A stretch of DNA of 64,000 bases. Source: Sphingomonas sp. LR60. GTDB taxonomy: Bacteria > Pseudomonadota > Alphaproteobacteria > Sphingomonadales > Sphingomonadaceae. The DNA lies in assembly GCF_036855935.1 (NCBI RefSeq), contig NZ_JASPFK010000001.1:3660501-3724500 (forward strand), written 5' to 3'. This document shows, one piece after another, positions 1 through 9,367 of this stretch. The notes under the pieces are model-generated. The model searched no databases. It had not been told where the DNA came from and saw nothing but the letters and a program-made list of their open reading frames with translations. How positions within the stretch are numbered: the stretch's first letter is position 1; each line of letters starts with the position of its first letter. Position numbers and translations under genes: made by a program.

Positions 1-170
1 CCGACGGCGTGTTCCTCGAGGCTATCGGCATTCCGGTATACGGCGTGCCGGGGACGTTCGTCGATCCGCAGACCAGCGGCGTCCATGGCCTGAACGAGCG
101 GATCCGTGTCGACTCCCTCTACGATGCGCGCGACTATATGTTCGATCTGGTGAAGGCTTATGCGGGCTAA
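1..170 (+). CDS. M20 family metallopeptidase, C-terminal fragment
   Basis: Only the last 55 codons are inside the window (reading frame from base 3, stop TAA at 168-170). The tail includes GIPVYGVPGTF and SGVHGLNERIRV, followed by a segment of the form YDARDYMFDLVKAYA. This resembles the C-terminus of M20/M25/M40 zinc hydrolases, where the histidine in the HGLNER stretch is near the metal site. These enzymes hydrolyse amide bonds in dipeptides or acylated amino acids, but the substrate cannot be told from this piece. The family call rests on the C-terminal motif only. It is transcribed in the same direction as the phosphoesterase that follows 28 bases downstream. Confidence 0.6.
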   Translation, partial: DGVFLEAIGIPVYGVPGTFVDPQTSGVHGLNERIRVDSLYDARDYMFDLVKAYAG

Positions 171-198
171 GCGGTTGATCCGCAGTGCCACCTGAGGC

Positions 199-887
199 AT
201 GGCGGACGGCATGGTTCCCGTTCCGTTCGCCGAACTCCGCTTCGCCGGGCACGCCTGGCAGGCGTTGCCCGAGGGGGCGCTGTTCTGGCCGGCGCGGCGG
301 GCGTTGCTGGTCGCCGACCTGCATCTCGAAAAGGCGAGCTGGTTCGCGCGCGGCGGGCAGATGTTGCCCCCTATGATTCGATCGCCACACTGACCGCGCT
401 CGCCGCGACGGTGGCGGCGACGGGCGCGGAGGAGGTCTGGTGCCTCGGCGACAGCTTCCACGATATCGCCGGTTGTGACCGCTTGCCCGATGCGGCGCGC
501 GAGCAACTGTCGACGCTGACGGCGACGACGCGTTGGACCTGGATCACCGGCAATCACGATCGCGTCTATGTCGATCGCTGCGGTGGCGCGGTGCGGGACG
601 AAGCGGTGGTCGACGGCGTGGTGCTGCGTCACGAGGCTGATCCACGTGAAACACGCCCGGAGCTATCGGGCCATTATCATCCCAAGCTGCGCGTAAAGGT
701 CCGCGGCAAGCTGGTCGCGCGCCGCTGTTTCGTGGCGACCGCGACCAAGCTGATCTTCCCGGCCTTTGGTGCGCTGACCGGCGGGCTCGACGTCACCCAT
801 CCGGAGATCGCCCGCGCGACCGGCGGCGGGGCGGAGGCGCTGGTCGCCCTGCCCGACCGGTTGTTGCGGTTTCCGGTCGCGGCCTGA
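199..887 (+). pseudogene. pdeM: PdeM-like ligase-associated metallophosphoesterase, frameshifted
   Basis: The product reads as a metallophosphoesterase in two frames. The first 55 or so codons (ATG 199) contain LLVADLHLEKASWF, the first metal-binding block. After a C run at 367-371 the frame must shift by one to continue with CLGDSFHD, ITGNHD and GHYHPK, all standard metallophosphoesterase metal ligands. Adding one C would restore a single ORF of about 230 codons, so this looks like a one-base deletion rather than an old relic. PdeM proteins are usually encoded with a DNA ligase, a nuclease and an Lhr-like helicase and are thought to act in DNA repair; those partners are not visible here, although the window starts just upstream. 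The start is uncertain (ATG 199 or ATG 211). A parS-like 16-mer lies inside the gene at 638-653. Confidence 0.75.
638..653. promoter_or_regulatory. parS-like site, one mismatch
   Basis: TGATCCACGTGAAACA matches the ParB-binding consensus TGTTNCACGTGAAACA at every position except the third. It lies inside the pdeM reading frame, about 9.3 kb from parA. Given two exact consensus sites at 7,644 and 9,902, it may be a weaker third ParB nucleation site. A single mismatch in one half-site can reduce ParB binding, so activity is uncertain. Confidence 0.5.
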
Positions 888-892
888 ACCGG

Positions 893-1585
893 TCAGCCGA
901 TCGCGAACTCGACCGCTGCTGCGGCGTGAAGCGTCGTGGTGTCGAACAGCGGCACTGGTGAGTCCGCTTGGGAAACCAATAGCATGATCTCGGTGCAGCC
1001 AAGGATGATGGCAGTGGCCCCCTGCGCAACGAGCGCCGCGATGACGGTCCGGTAGATCGTGCGGGTTTCGTCCCGCACCACGCCGCGGACCAATTCGTCG
1101 TAGATGATCCGGTGAACCTCGGCGCGCTGTGCGGCATCAGGCACCAGCACATCGAGCCCGAAGCGATCCGCTAGCCGCTCGCGATAGAAAGGCTCTTCCA
1201 TTGTGAACGCCGTGCCGAGCAGCCCGACCCGACGGTGCCCGCCCCTCACGATCGCCGCGCCGGTCGCGTCGGCGATGTGAAGCAGCGGCTGAGGTTGTGC
1301 CGCGACGATCGCGTCGGCAACCTTGTGCATTGTGTTGGTACACAGCACGATCGCTTCCGCGCCGGCATCGGAGAGCGTGCGGGCTGCCGTCGCCATTCGC
1401 GTGCCGAGCGCGGTCCAGTTGCTGGCGTGCTGAAGCGCCGCAATCTCTGTGAAATCGACCGAGAGCAGGAGCAGCGGGGCGGAGTGCGTCCCGCCTTTCC
1501 GCTCTCGCACCCCCTGATTGATCAACCGATAGTAATGCGCCGAGCTCTCCCAGCTCATCCCGCCGATCAACCCGAGGGTGCGCAT
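893..1585 (-). CDS. aspartate/glutamate racemase family protein
   Basis: A 230-residue protein of the Asp/Glu/hydantoin racemase superfamily, cofactor-independent enzymes that invert amino-acid stereochemistry with two cysteines. The N-terminus has LGLIGGMSWESSAHYY. The first catalytic cysteine is in VLCTNTMHK and the second in ILGCTEIMLL, so both active-site cysteines are present. The arrangement resembles the YgeA broad-specificity amino-acid racemase, but the substrate is not certain. ATG at 1585 overlaps by one base the TGA of the upstream hydroxylase gene, indicating translational coupling in a two-gene operon. A GTG one codon earlier is a possible alternative start. Confidence 0.82.
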   Translation of the reverse strand: MRTLGLIGGMSWESSAHYYRLINQGVRERKGGTHSAPLLLLSVDFTEIAALQHASNWTALGTRMATAARTLSDAGAEAIVLCTNTMHKVADAIVAAQPQPLLHIADATGAAIVRGGHRRVGLLGTAFTMEEPFYRERLADRFGLDVLVPDAAQRAEVHRIIYDELVRGVVRDETRTIYRTVIAALVAQGATAIILGCTEIMLLVSQADSPVPLFDTTTLHAAAAVEFAIG

Positions 1586-2814
1586 CACACCATCGTGCCC
1601 ATCAGCAGCTTGGGCAGGTCACCGCTCTCGCCCCGCGCCTCCGCCATGAAGCGGTCCTTGAGCGGCGGCAGGCGGTCGACCGCCGTGATCCCGAAGCGCC
1701 GCACCGCGCTTGCCGCCTTGCCGGGGATGCCGAACAGCCGCGTCAGCGTGTCGGTCGCCGCGGCGACCATGAACGTGTCGAGGCTCCGCCAACGCTCATA
1801 GCGCTTGAGCAATTGTGCATCACCCGCCTCCAGCCCGAGCCGCCGCCCTTCGACCAGCACCTCGACCAACGCGGCCACGTCGCGATAGCCGAGGTTGACC
1901 CCCTGCCCCGCGATCGGATGAATACCGTGCGCCGCATCACCCACCAGCACCAGCCGCGTGTCGGTCAGCCGCGCCGCATGGTGGAAGCCGAGCGGATAGC
2001 TCGCGCGCGGCGACGCGTGCGACAGCGCCCCGAGGAACCCGCCCATGCGCTTCTCGGCTTCCGCCAGGAATCCGCGGTCGCCGAGCTTGAGCATCCCGGC
2101 GGCTTGATCCCCCGCCACCGTCCAGACGATCGCCGAGCGATGCCCGATCTCGTCACTGGGCAAAGGCAGCAACGCAAACGGTCCGGCCGAATAGAAGATT
2201 TCATACGCCACATTCTCGTGGCTCCGCTCGTGATGAAAGGCGCCGATGATCGCGGCATGATCATATTGCCAGCGCGCGACGTTGATCCCAGCTGCGGCGC
2301 GCGTCGGCGATTGTCGCCCCTCGGCGGCGACAAGCAGGTCCGCGGTGACGATTGCCCCCGACGTTAAGGTCGCACGCACCCCGTCGGCGGTGCGCTCGAT
2401 CGTCGTCGCGCGCGTCTGCATCCGCAGATCGACGCGCTCGGCCGCGACCGCCGCATCGTAGAGCGATAGGCGCAGCAGGCGATTCTCGTACATCGTGCCC
2501 AGCGCGGCATCGTCAATCGCCGGGATGAAATCGAGCTTGCCGGGTGCCAGCCCGTCGCTGACGCGGATCTGCCGGATCTCGCAGCCCTTGCCGCGCAGCA
2601 CATCGCCGACGCCGATCGCATCGAGCATCTTGTGGCTCGCGCTCGCCACCGCCGACGCGCGACCATCGAACGCCGCGGTCAAGGTCACCGCCGGATCGGC
2701 AGGGTCGACGACGATCGAGGACAGGCCATGGCGATCGAGCGCGACCGCAAGCGCACTGCCGACCAGCCCGCCGCCGAGGATGAGCACATCTGCCCGCGCA
2801 TCTGCTTTGTCCAT
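1585..2814 (-). CDS. UbiH/UbiF/VisC/COQ6-family FAD-dependent hydroxylase
   Basis: A 409-residue flavoprotein monooxygenase, family size normal. The N-terminal dinucleotide-binding segment is ILGGGLVGSALAVALDRHG at about residues 11-29. The second FAD motif is LVGDAAHGIHPIAGQGVNLG near residue 290. Family members hydroxylate the aromatic ring during ubiquinone biosynthesis at the inner membrane. Which ring position this one modifies cannot be read from sequence, since alphaproteobacterial enzymes of this family differ in regioselectivity. It is the first gene of a minus-strand pair with the racemase. It is divergent from ftsK, leaving 113 bases for promoters. Confidence 0.88.
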   Translation of the reverse strand: MDKADARADVLILGGGLVGSALAVALDRHGLSSIVVDPADPAVTLTAAFDGRASAVASASHKMLDAIGVGDVLRGKGCEIRQIRVSDGLAPGKLDFIPAIDDAALGTMYENRLLRLSLYDAAVAAERVDLRMQTRATTIERTADGVRATLTSGAIVTADLLVAAEGRQSPTRAAAGINVARWQYDHAAIIGAFHHERSHENVAYEIFYSAGPFALLPLPSDEIGHRSAIVWTVAGDQAAGMLKLGDRGFLAEAEKRMGGFLGALSHASPRASYPLGFHHAARLTDTRLVLVGDAAHGIHPIAGQGVNLGYRDVAALVEVLVEGRRLGLEAGDAQLLKRYERWRSLDTFMVAAATDTLTRLFGIPGKAASAVRRFGITAVDRLPPLKDRFMAEARGESGDLPKLLMGTMV

Positions 2815-2927
2815 GATCCAGCCCTATCGTCAGTCGCACGCGATGCCAACGTCCACCGCCATCTTGACGTACAACGCGCGGGGGCGGAGAATATGGCGGT
2901 ATTTTCTGACATCGTTGGGGGTTTGGG

Positions 2928-5246
2928 ATGGCAAGCCGTGTCGATGCGCCATTGTGGCGTGAGACGGTCAAGGCCGGGGCGTTGCGCAGCGGGGCGTTGA
3001 TCCTCGCCACCGCATTGTTCGTGCTGACGGTGGCGATGGCGGTCGCGCTCGTCACCTATCAGGCGGGCGACGCCTCGCTCAACACCGCCGCCGCGGGTGT
3101 GACCGGCAATCTGCTCGGCAGCCCCGGCGCATGGTTCGCCGATCTCGCGCTGACAATGTTCGGCCCGGCGGTGGCGTTGCTGCTACCGGTCGCGCCGATC
3201 GTTGCGCTGCGGCTGTGGCGCGCACAGCCGGCGGGGGACGGCTGGCGGATGCTCCGCAATGCCGCGATCGGCGTCGCGCTGATGGCGGTGACGCTGACCT
3301 GCGTCGCGCCGGGTGCGGTGCCCGCGCTGCCGTTCGGCTGGGGTGGCGCGGTCGGCTCGGGCGTCGTCGGCGCGATCCGCTCCGGAATCGCACTGATCGG
3401 CAATCCGCTGGTGACGTGGTGGAGCGTCCTCGCACTCGGGCTGATCACCGGCGTGGCGGGCGCGATCCTATGGGGCCGCAGCCTCGAAATTGACCTCGCC
3501 CGCTTCGCCCCCTCGCCGCGCCTGCTCCGCCGTCGTGCGCGCGACGACGCGGATGGTGTCGACGACATCGCGTTCGATGACGCAGAGGATGACGAGGACG
3601 CGCCGTTCTCGCTCGCGCGCAACCCCGCGCCGCGCGCGGTCGCGCAACCCGACAATCGCCCCGCCCCGGTCATCAGCGATCGCACCACCTCGCCGTCGCT
3701 CGCACCGCCGAAGCCGCAACAGCGGCTCGACCTGCGCGACACGTTCGTGCTGCCCGCGCTCGACCTGCTGACCCCGGCACCGGCAAACCAGAGCAGCCCG
3801 GTCGACAAGGCCGGGCTGGAGCGCAACGCCCGGTTGCTCGAAACCGTCCTCGACGACTTCAAGGTACAAGGCGCGATCACCGAGGTGCGCCCCGGCCCGG
3901 TCGTCACGATGTACGAACTGGAGCCGGCGCCGGGCACCAAGGCGAACCGCGTCATCGCGCTCGCCGACGACATCGCGCGCAATATGTCCGCGATCTCGGC
4001 GCGTGTCGCGACGATCCCCGGTCGCTCGGTGATCGGCATCGAACTGCCCAATACCAAGCGCGAGATGGTGTCGCTCCACGAACTCGTCGCCAGTCAAGCG
4101 TTTGAGGATCAGACCGCACAGCTCCCCGTCATCCTCGGCAAGAACATCGCCGGTGATCCCGTCATCGCCGATCTCGCGCCGATGCCCCATCTGCTCGTCG
4201 CGGGCACCACCGGCTCGGGTAAGTCGGTCGGGCTCAACGGCATGATCCTGTCGCTGCTCTACCGGCTCACCCCGGATCAGTGCCGGATGATCATGATCGA
4301 TCCGAAGATGCTCGAACTGAGCATGTACGACGACATCCCGCACTTGCTCTCCCCGGTCGTCACCGATCCCGCCAAGGCGGTGCGCGCGCTGAAATGGGCG
4401 GTCGAGACGATGGAGGATCGCTACCGCCAGATGTCGTCGGTCGGCGTCCGCAGCCTTGCCAGCTTCAACGACAAGGTTCGCGCGGCACGGGCCAAGGGCA
4501 CCCCGCTCGGGCGACGCGTCCAGACCGGCTATGGCGAGAACGGCCAGCCGATCTACGAGGAAGAGCAGCTCGATTACGACGTCCTCCCGCAGATCGTCGT
4601 CATCGTCGACGAGCTGGCCGACCTGATGATGACCGCCGGCAAGGAAGTCGAATTCCTGATCCAGCGGCTCGCGCAAAAGGCGCGCGCGGCGGGCATCCAC
4701 CTGATCATGGCGACGCAGCGCCCCTCGGTCGACGTCATCACCGGCGTCATCAAGGCGAACCTGCCGACCCGCATCAGCTTCCACGTCACCAGCAAGATCG
4801 ACTCACGGACGATCCTCGGCGAACAGGGAGCGGAGCAGCTGCTCGGGCGCGGCGACATGCTCTATATGCCGGGCGGCAAGGGCATCGTCCGTGTCCACGG
4901 CCCGTTCGTCAGCGACGACGAGGTACGCGCGGTCACCGATCACTGGCGCGCTCAAGGTCAGCCCGATTATATCGAGTCGGTCACCGAAGAGCCGGCGGAG
5001 AGCTTCGCGCTCGAGGGCGCGCCGACCGGCGAAGACTCGCCGGAAGATCAGCAATATCGCGCGGCGGTGTCGATCGTCTGCGGCAGCCAGAAGGCATCGA
5101 CGTCGTGGCTCCAGCGCCAGTTGCGGATCGGCTATAATTCCGCGGCGCGATTGATCGAGCGGATGGAGAAGGAAGGTGTGGTCAGCCGCCCCGACCATGT
5201 CGGTCGTCGCGAAGTGCTCCGCGATACCGACGGCAATCCGGCATAA
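2928..5246 (+). CDS. ftsK: FtsK/SpoIIIE-type DNA translocase
   Basis: A 772-residue septal DNA pump that clears the chromosome dimer-resolution region during division. The first ~180 residues hold several hydrophobic segments (membrane anchor). A short, acidic and proline-rich linker follows, then the alpha/beta/gamma motor. Walker A is AGTTGSGKS at about residues 425-433 and Walker B IVVIVDELADLMM near 554. The C-terminal gamma winged helix (about residues 710-768) includes STSWLQRQLRIGYNSAARLI, which in relatives reads KOPS polarity sequences. The linker is much shorter than in E. coli, as is common in alphaproteobacteria. ATG 2928 follows a 113-base gap from the divergent hydroxylase gene. 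Confidence 0.95.
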   Translation: MASRVDAPLWRETVKAGALRSGALILATALFVLTVAMAVALVTYQAGDASLNTAAAGVTGNLLGSPGAWFADLALTMFGPAVALLLPVAPIVALRLWRAQPAGDGWRMLRNAAIGVALMAVTLTCVAPGAVPALPFGWGGAVGSGVVGAIRSGIALIGNPLVTWWSVLALGLITGVAGAILWGRSLEIDLARFAPSPRLLRRRARDDADGVDDIAFDDAEDDEDAPFSLARNPAPRAVAQPDNRPAPVISDRTTSPSLAPPKPQQRLDLRDTFVLPALDLLTPAPANQSSPVDKAGLERNARLLETVLDDFKVQGAITEVRPGPVVTMYELEPAPGTKANRVIALADDIARNMSAISARVATIPGRSVIGIELPNTKREMVSLHELVASQAFEDQTAQLPVILGKNIAGDPVIADLAPMPHLLVAGTTGSGKSVGLNGMILSLLYRLTPDQCRMIMIDPKMLELSMYDDIPHLLSPVVTDPAKAVRALKWAVETMEDRYRQMSSVGVRSLASFNDKVRAARAKGTPLGRRVQTGYGENGQPIYEEEQLDYDVLPQIVVIVDELADLMMTAGKEVEFLIQRLAQKARAAGIHLIMATQRPSVDVITGVIKANLPTRISFHVTSKIDSRTILGEQGAEQLLGRGDMLYMPGGKGIVRVHGPFVSDDEVRAVTDHWRAQGQPDYIESVTEEPAESFALEGAPTGEDSPEDQQYRAAVSIVCGSQKASTSWLQRQLRIGYNSAARLIERMEKEGVVSRPDHVGRREVLRDTDGNPA

Positions 5247-5260
5247 GCTGCCCCCTGCCC

Positions 5261-5289
5261 CGTCACCCCGGACCAGATCCGGGGCGACG
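5261..5289. repeat. short dispersed inverted repeat (CCCGGAC..GTCCGGG type)
   Basis: The stretch CCCCGGACCAGATCCGGGG, flanked by CGTC and GACG, is an imperfect palindrome in the gap between the convergent ftsK and dienelactone-hydrolase genes. Related copies occur at 17,452-17,480 and 61,922-61,950. In this position its RNA could fold as a terminator-like hairpin in either direction, but no U-tract follows. Confidence 0.6.
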
Positions 5290-5298
5290 TCGCTTTTG

Positions 5299-5991
5299 TC
5301 AGCCAAGGTGTTCGGCGAAGAACGCTGCCGTCCGCTGGTCCGCCAATGTCGCCGCGGCGTCCGAGCGCCGCTTGCCGAACTCGGTCGCAAAGCCATGGTC
5401 TTCGCCCTGATAATCGTGGAGCGTGACCTTCGGATGATCGTCGAGCCCGGCGTGCATCGCGGCTTGCGTGTCCTTGTCGACGAAGCCGTCATCCCCCGCA
5501 ATGTGGAGCAGCAAGGGCTTGGCAATCGCGTGCTTCTCACCAAGCAATCCGTCGATGCCCACCGCATAATAACCGACGCTCGCGTCGACATCGGTCCGCG
5601 CCGCGGTCATGTAAGCCAGCCGTCCGCCCAGACAGTAGCCAACCGCGCCGACCTTTCCGACGCCTTCAGCCTTGGCGAAGCGGATCGCGGCTTCGATATC
5701 GCGAATACCCTGGTCCTGATCGAACTGCCCCATCAGCGACAAGGCGCGCTGCATTTCCGGCTCGATGTCGGGATCGAGCGAAATACCCGGTTCGATCCGC
5801 CAGAACAGGTCGGGCGCGATTGCCAGATACCCTGCCTCCGCCAGCGTGTCACACTTGCGGCGGATGCCCGCGTTGATCCCGAAAATCTCTTGAATGACGA
5901 TGATGGCGGCCTTCGGCTTGCCCGCCGGAGATGCGCGATAGGCGGGAAGTGCCGCATCATCGAGGGTCGGGATCGAGATCATATCGGTCAT
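5299..5991 (-). CDS. dienelactone hydrolase family protein
   Basis: A 230-residue alpha/beta hydrolase of the dienelactone-hydrolase type. IVIQEIFGINAGIR carries the glutamate that interacts with the nucleophile in this family. GAVGYCLGGR contains the cysteine nucleophile elbow. The later aspartate (IAGDDGFVD) and histidine (GEDHGFATE) complete the Cys-Asp-His triad. Relatives open cyclic enol-lactones in chlorocatechol catabolism, but many household members act on other esters, and no catabolic genes sit nearby. ATG 5991 is preceded at a good distance by GGAG; an upstream TTG is less likely. The gene converges on ftsK. Confidence 0.87.
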   Translation of the reverse strand: MTDMISIPTLDDAALPAYRASPAGKPKAAIIVIQEIFGINAGIRRKCDTLAEAGYLAIAPDLFWRIEPGISLDPDIEPEMQRALSLMGQFDQDQGIRDIEAAIRFAKAEGVGKVGAVGYCLGGRLAYMTAARTDVDASVGYYAVGIDGLLGEKHAIAKPLLLHIAGDDGFVDKDTQAAMHAGLDDHPKVTLHDYQGEDHGFATEFGKRRSDAAATLADQRTAAFFAEHLG

Positions 5992-6134
5992 TCGGTGCAA
6001 CTCCGTTCCAGCTCGCTTCCATAAACCACCGCCGCCGACAAAGTGCCACGGCTCTGCCGTTGCGGCGCGACATGGTTCGCGCGCATAGATCGTCGGTCGC
6101 CAGGCTAGGGGCGGCGCAAGCGGGGAATGCGGCG

Positions 6135-6371
6135 ATGAAGGTGACGATCGAAGTTGACTGCACGCCGGAGGAAGCGCGGCGGATGATGGGGCTGCCCGAC
6201 CTCACTCCCCTCCACGATCACTATCTCACCCGGATGCGCGAGACGGTCGATGGACAAGGCCCGTCGCCGGAGTTGATCAACGCAATGTTCCGTAGTTGGG
6301 CACCCGTCGGTGACGCAGGCATGGACTTCTGGCGCCAGCTTTTCGCGAACGGCTCAAAGAAGAGCGGATGA
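6135..6371 (+). CDS. DUF6489 family small protein
   Basis: A 78-residue soluble protein starting MKVTIEVDCTPEEARRMMG and containing MFRSWAPVGDAGMDFW. The family is found next to mnmE in sphingomonads and relatives; its function is unknown to me. It is rich in acidic and helical residues, with no signal peptide or membrane segment. The stop overlaps the mnmE start by four bases (ATGA), so the two are co-translated, and this gene probably opens the mnmE-mnmG-rsmG-parA-parB operon. ATG 6135 was chosen because the conserved MKVTIEVDC start fits; the frame is open further upstream. Confidence 0.8.
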   Translation: MKVTIEVDCTPEEARRMMGLPDLTPLHDHYLTRMRETVDGQGPSPELINAMFRSWAPVGDAGMDFWRQLFANGSKKSG

Positions 6372-7642
6372 CCGAGACGATCTTTGCGCTGTCGAGCGGA
6401 CGGCCGCCTGCAGCAATCGCGGTGGTTCGTATCAGTGGACCTGCCGCACAGAGCGCAGGCAAGGCGCTGGCCGGCAGCTTGCCACCGCCGCAAACTGCCG
6501 GAGTGCGTCGCCTCCGCGACCGCCACGATGCGACGCTCGATCAGGCGCTAATCCTGTTCTTTCCCGGTCCGAACACCGCCACCGGCGAAGATCTGGTCGA
6601 ACTTCACCTGCACGGAGGTCGGGCGGTCGTGGCCGCGGTCGAGGCCGAACTGGCGTTTCAGGCCGGCTTGCGTGTTGCCGCGCCGGGAGAATTCACCCGC
6701 CGTGCTTTGTTGAATGGCAGGCTCGATCTCACCCAGGCAGAGGGCTTGGCGGACCTGCTCGAAGCCGAAACGGAGATGCAGCGTCGCGCGGCGCTGGTGA
6801 TGGCCGAAGGCGGATTGAGCCACACGGTAACCGAATGGCTCGGCAGACTGAGCATGGCGGCAGCACGGATCGAAGCCGAATTGGATTTTGGCGATGAAGA
6901 CGATGTGGCGGCGGCAGCGCCGTTCGACCTCTCGGTGGTGCTTCATCCGATCATCGCGGAAATGACCGCCATGCTGGCTCGTCCAACGGTTGAACGTCTG
7001 CGTGATGGCGTTGTGGTCGTGCTCGCCGGACCGCGCAACGCCGGCAAGTCTTCGCTCTTCAACGCCATGCTCGGGCGTCCGGCGGCGATCGTCACTGACA
7101 TAGCGGGCACGACGCGCGATGTGCTCGAAGCTGTCGTCGTACGGGAGGGTCTTCCCTTTCGATTGGTCGACACGGCCGGCTTAGTGGAGGAAACCACCGA
7201 CCCAATCGAGGCGATCGGGATCGAGCGTGCTACGGCCTTGCTGACGGTCGCTGACATTATTCTCTGGCTGGGTGACGCCGAGGACGCGCCAAACGGCGCC
7301 ATGAAGATCGGTGCGCAAGCTGACGACCGGGATCGTCCAAAGGAGCTCTACGATCATGTAATTTCGATCTACGCTCCAGAGACGATTGATGCTCTGTGGG
7401 CAGGTGTCGCTGCGCAGGCAGCAGCTTTGCTTGGCGATCTTCCGGGCGTGACCCCTTACCGTCGGCATCGTGACTTGATTGAAGAAGCAGCAAAAGAGCT
7501 GCGCTTGGTCAACGGATCAGACCTGCTCCTTGATGCGGAACACCTCCGGATTGCTAACGTGGCCTTGGGCGCGATATTGGGGCGCGACGCGACGGAGGCT
7601 ATGCTCGACGCGCTGTTCGGCCGCTTTTGCCTTGGAAAATGA
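6368..7642 (+). CDS. mnmE: tRNA uridine-5-carboxymethylaminomethyl modification GTPase MnmE
   Basis: A 424-residue GTPase that, with MnmG, builds the cmnm5 group on wobble U34 of certain tRNAs. The N-terminal folate-binding domain is followed by a G domain: G1 GPRNAGKSS (near residue 221), G2 DIAGTTRD, G3 DTAGLVE. The C-terminal FCLGK is the hallmark of the family. At the G4 position, where NKxD is expected, I see only IGAQADD, so the asparagine and lysine are missing and guanine specificity may be relaxed. Residues after G4 also look diverged. It overlaps DUF6489 by four bases and is followed directly by mnmG. Confidence 0.93.
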   Translation: MTETIFALSSGRPPAAIAVVRISGPAAQSAGKALAGSLPPPQTAGVRRLRDRHDATLDQALILFFPGPNTATGEDLVELHLHGGRAVVAAVEAELAFQAGLRVAAPGEFTRRALLNGRLDLTQAEGLADLLEAETEMQRRAALVMAEGGLSHTVTEWLGRLSMAAARIEAELDFGDEDDVAAAAPFDLSVVLHPIIAEMTAMLARPTVERLRDGVVVVLAGPRNAGKSSLFNAMLGRPAAIVTDIAGTTRDVLEAVVVREGLPFRLVDTAGLVEETTDPIEAIGIERATALLTVADIILWLGDAEDAPNGAMKIGAQADDRDRPKELYDHVISIYAPETIDALWAGVAAQAAALLGDLPGVTPYRRHRDLIEEAAKELRLVNGSDLLLDAEHLRIANVALGAILGRDATEAMLDALFGRFCLGK

Positions 7643-9367
7643 GTGTTCCACGTGAAACAGTACGATGTTGTGGTTGTCGGCGGCGGTCACGCCGGAACTG
7701 AGGCGGCCGCTGCCGCAGCCCGGAGAGGCGCGCGGGTAGCACTGGTTTCACAAGTGCTGGCAAACGTCGGAACCATGTCGTGCAACCCGTCGATCGGAGG
7801 CCTTGGAAAAGGCCACCTTGTTCGCGAGGTCGACGCGCTTGATGGCCTCATGGCACGCGCTGCTGATGATGGCGCCATCCACTATCGCATGCTCAACCGC
7901 TCCAAAGGGTTGGCAGTCCAAGGCCCACGCGTTCAAGCCGATCGCCGCCGCTATCGCGCATCTATCCACCGTCAGCTTGCCGCCTATCAGAACATCGACC
8001 TGATCGAGGGAGAGGCAACCGCTCTCACCCTGCATGGCGACAAGGCCACAGGTCTCAGTCTCGCTGATGGTAACGAACTCAGCGCACGCGCCATCGTGCT
8101 CGCGACGGGCACCTTCCTCGGCGGCAAGATCTTCCGCGGTCGCGAGCGCGATGCGGGCGGGCGTATCGACGAGCGTCCGGCTAACGACCTTGGCAAGCAG
8201 CTTCGTGCACTACAGTTGCCAATGGGTCGCCTGAAGACCGGCACGCCGCCACGGCTTGATGGGCGGTCGGTCAACTGGGGCAAGCTCGAGCCACAGCCAT
8301 CGGATACCGATCAATGGCGCATGTCGCCGATGACCAAAGCTCCCCGACTTCCGCAGCTGGCGTGCGCCATCACCCGCACGTCCACACAGACCCATGACAT
8401 CATTCGCCAAGGCATCGGCGACTCCCCGTTATTCTCCGGCGACATTGAAGGCGGCGGCCCCCGCTACTGCCCATCGATCGAGGACAAGGTCCACCGGTTC
8501 GGCGATCGCGATGGCCACCAGATTTTTCTAGAGCCCGAGGGGCTGGATGACACGTGGGTCTACCCAAATGGCATCTCCACATCTCTGGACATCGTCACGC
8601 AGGACACCATGGTCCGATCGATCGCCGGCCTGGAGGCAGCGCGTATCGTGCAATATGGATATGCGGTCGAATACGACTACGTTGACCCACGGGCGCTCGA
8701 TCACCGGCTGGCACTGCATGCAGTCTCCGGCCTGTTCTGCGCCGGCCAACTTAACGGAACGACGGGCTACGAAGAGGCCGCCGCTCAGGGTGTGATCGCC
8801 GGACTGAACGCCGCCGCCTACGCCCGCGACTTAGAACCAATGATCGTCGACCGCGCGCGCGGCTACATCGGCGTAATGATCGACGACCTTGTTCTTCAGG
8901 GCGTCAGCGAACCGTACCGTATGCTCACGGCACGCGCCGAATACCGCCTGGCGTTACGGGCTGACAATGCCGAAACCCGGCTTTCCGAATGGGCAGAATT
9001 GTTCGGTGCCTTGACGTCCTCCCGCAAAGAACACGTCTGCCGCCGATCGGCGATGCGAGAAGCCGTTCGTAACGGAACCTCCACTTCCGCAGACACGGAC
9101 ATCGTCAGGGAAATAGCGGAGAATCACCGATACGCGCCCTACCTCCACCGACAAACCGAAGAGATCGCCCGAATGCGCCGCGACGGCAATATCGCGATCT
9201 TAGCCGACAGCGGCACTCTTCGTTCAATCCCCGGGCTATCAACCGAAATGATCGAACGGCTCGAGCGTGCATCCCCCCAGACTCTCGACGAAGCGTCTAG
9301 GGTCCGCGGGGTCACGCCAGCAGCAATCGCGGCGTTATGGCTTCATGCAAGGAAGCAATCCGCATGA
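7643..9367 (+). CDS. mnmG: tRNA uridine-5-carboxymethylaminomethyl modification enzyme MnmG (GidA)
   Basis: FAD-dependent partner of MnmE. The N-terminus has [18 protein letters not shown] (dinucleotide fold). [20 protein letters not shown] and the [11 protein letters not shown] block are classical MnmG signatures. At 574 residues it is about 50 shorter than usual (roughly 620-630); the loss lies in the C-terminal helical domain, between LSEWAELFG and YAPYLHRQ, the region that contacts MnmE and tRNA in relatives. The GTG start at 7643 follows the mnmE stop directly. The first codons after the start, FHVKQ, are encoded by a parS site. Confidence 0.93.
   Translation: MFHVKQYDVVVVGGGHAGTEAAAAAARRGARVALVSQVLANVGTMSCNPSIGGLGKGHLVREVDALDGLMARAADDGAIHYRMLNRSKGLAVQGPRVQADRRRYRASIHRQLAAYQNIDLIEGEATALTLHGDKATGLSLADGNELSARAIVLATGTFLGGKIFRGRERDAGGRIDERPANDLGKQLRALQLPMGRLKTGTPPRLDGRSVNWGKLEPQPSDTDQWRMSPMTKAPRLPQLACAITRTSTQTHDIIRQGIGDSPLFSGDIEGGGPRYCPSIEDKVHRFGDRDGHQIFLEPEGLDDTWVYPNGISTSLDIVTQDTMVRSIAGLEAARIVQYGYAVEYDYVDPRALDHRLALHAVSGLFCAGQLNGTTGYEEAAAQGVIAGLNAAAYARDLEPMIVDRARGYIGVMIDDLVLQGVSEPYRMLTARAEYRLALRADNAETRLSEWAELFGALTSSRKEHVCRRSAMREAVRNGTSTSADTDIVREIAENHRYAPYLHRQTEEIARMRRDGNIAILADSGTLRSIPGLSTEMIERLERASPQTLDEASRVRGVTPAAIAALWLHARKQSA
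7644..7659. promoter_or_regulatory. parS: parS centromere site 1
   Basis: TGTTCCACGTGAAACA is an exact match to the ParB-binding consensus TGTTNCACGTGAAACA. It spans the beginning of mnmG and encodes its residues after the start codon (FHVKQ). It is 2.3 kb upstream of parA. ParB nucleates here and spreads as a CTP clamp in well-studied relatives. The near-identical inverse site at 9,902-9,917 makes chance unlikely. Confidence 0.9.

Noticed and set aside
8521..8560. CACGTG core at about 8,549 as another parS site
   Set aside because: The flanks (TGACACGTGGGTC) do not match the outer half of the ParB consensus.
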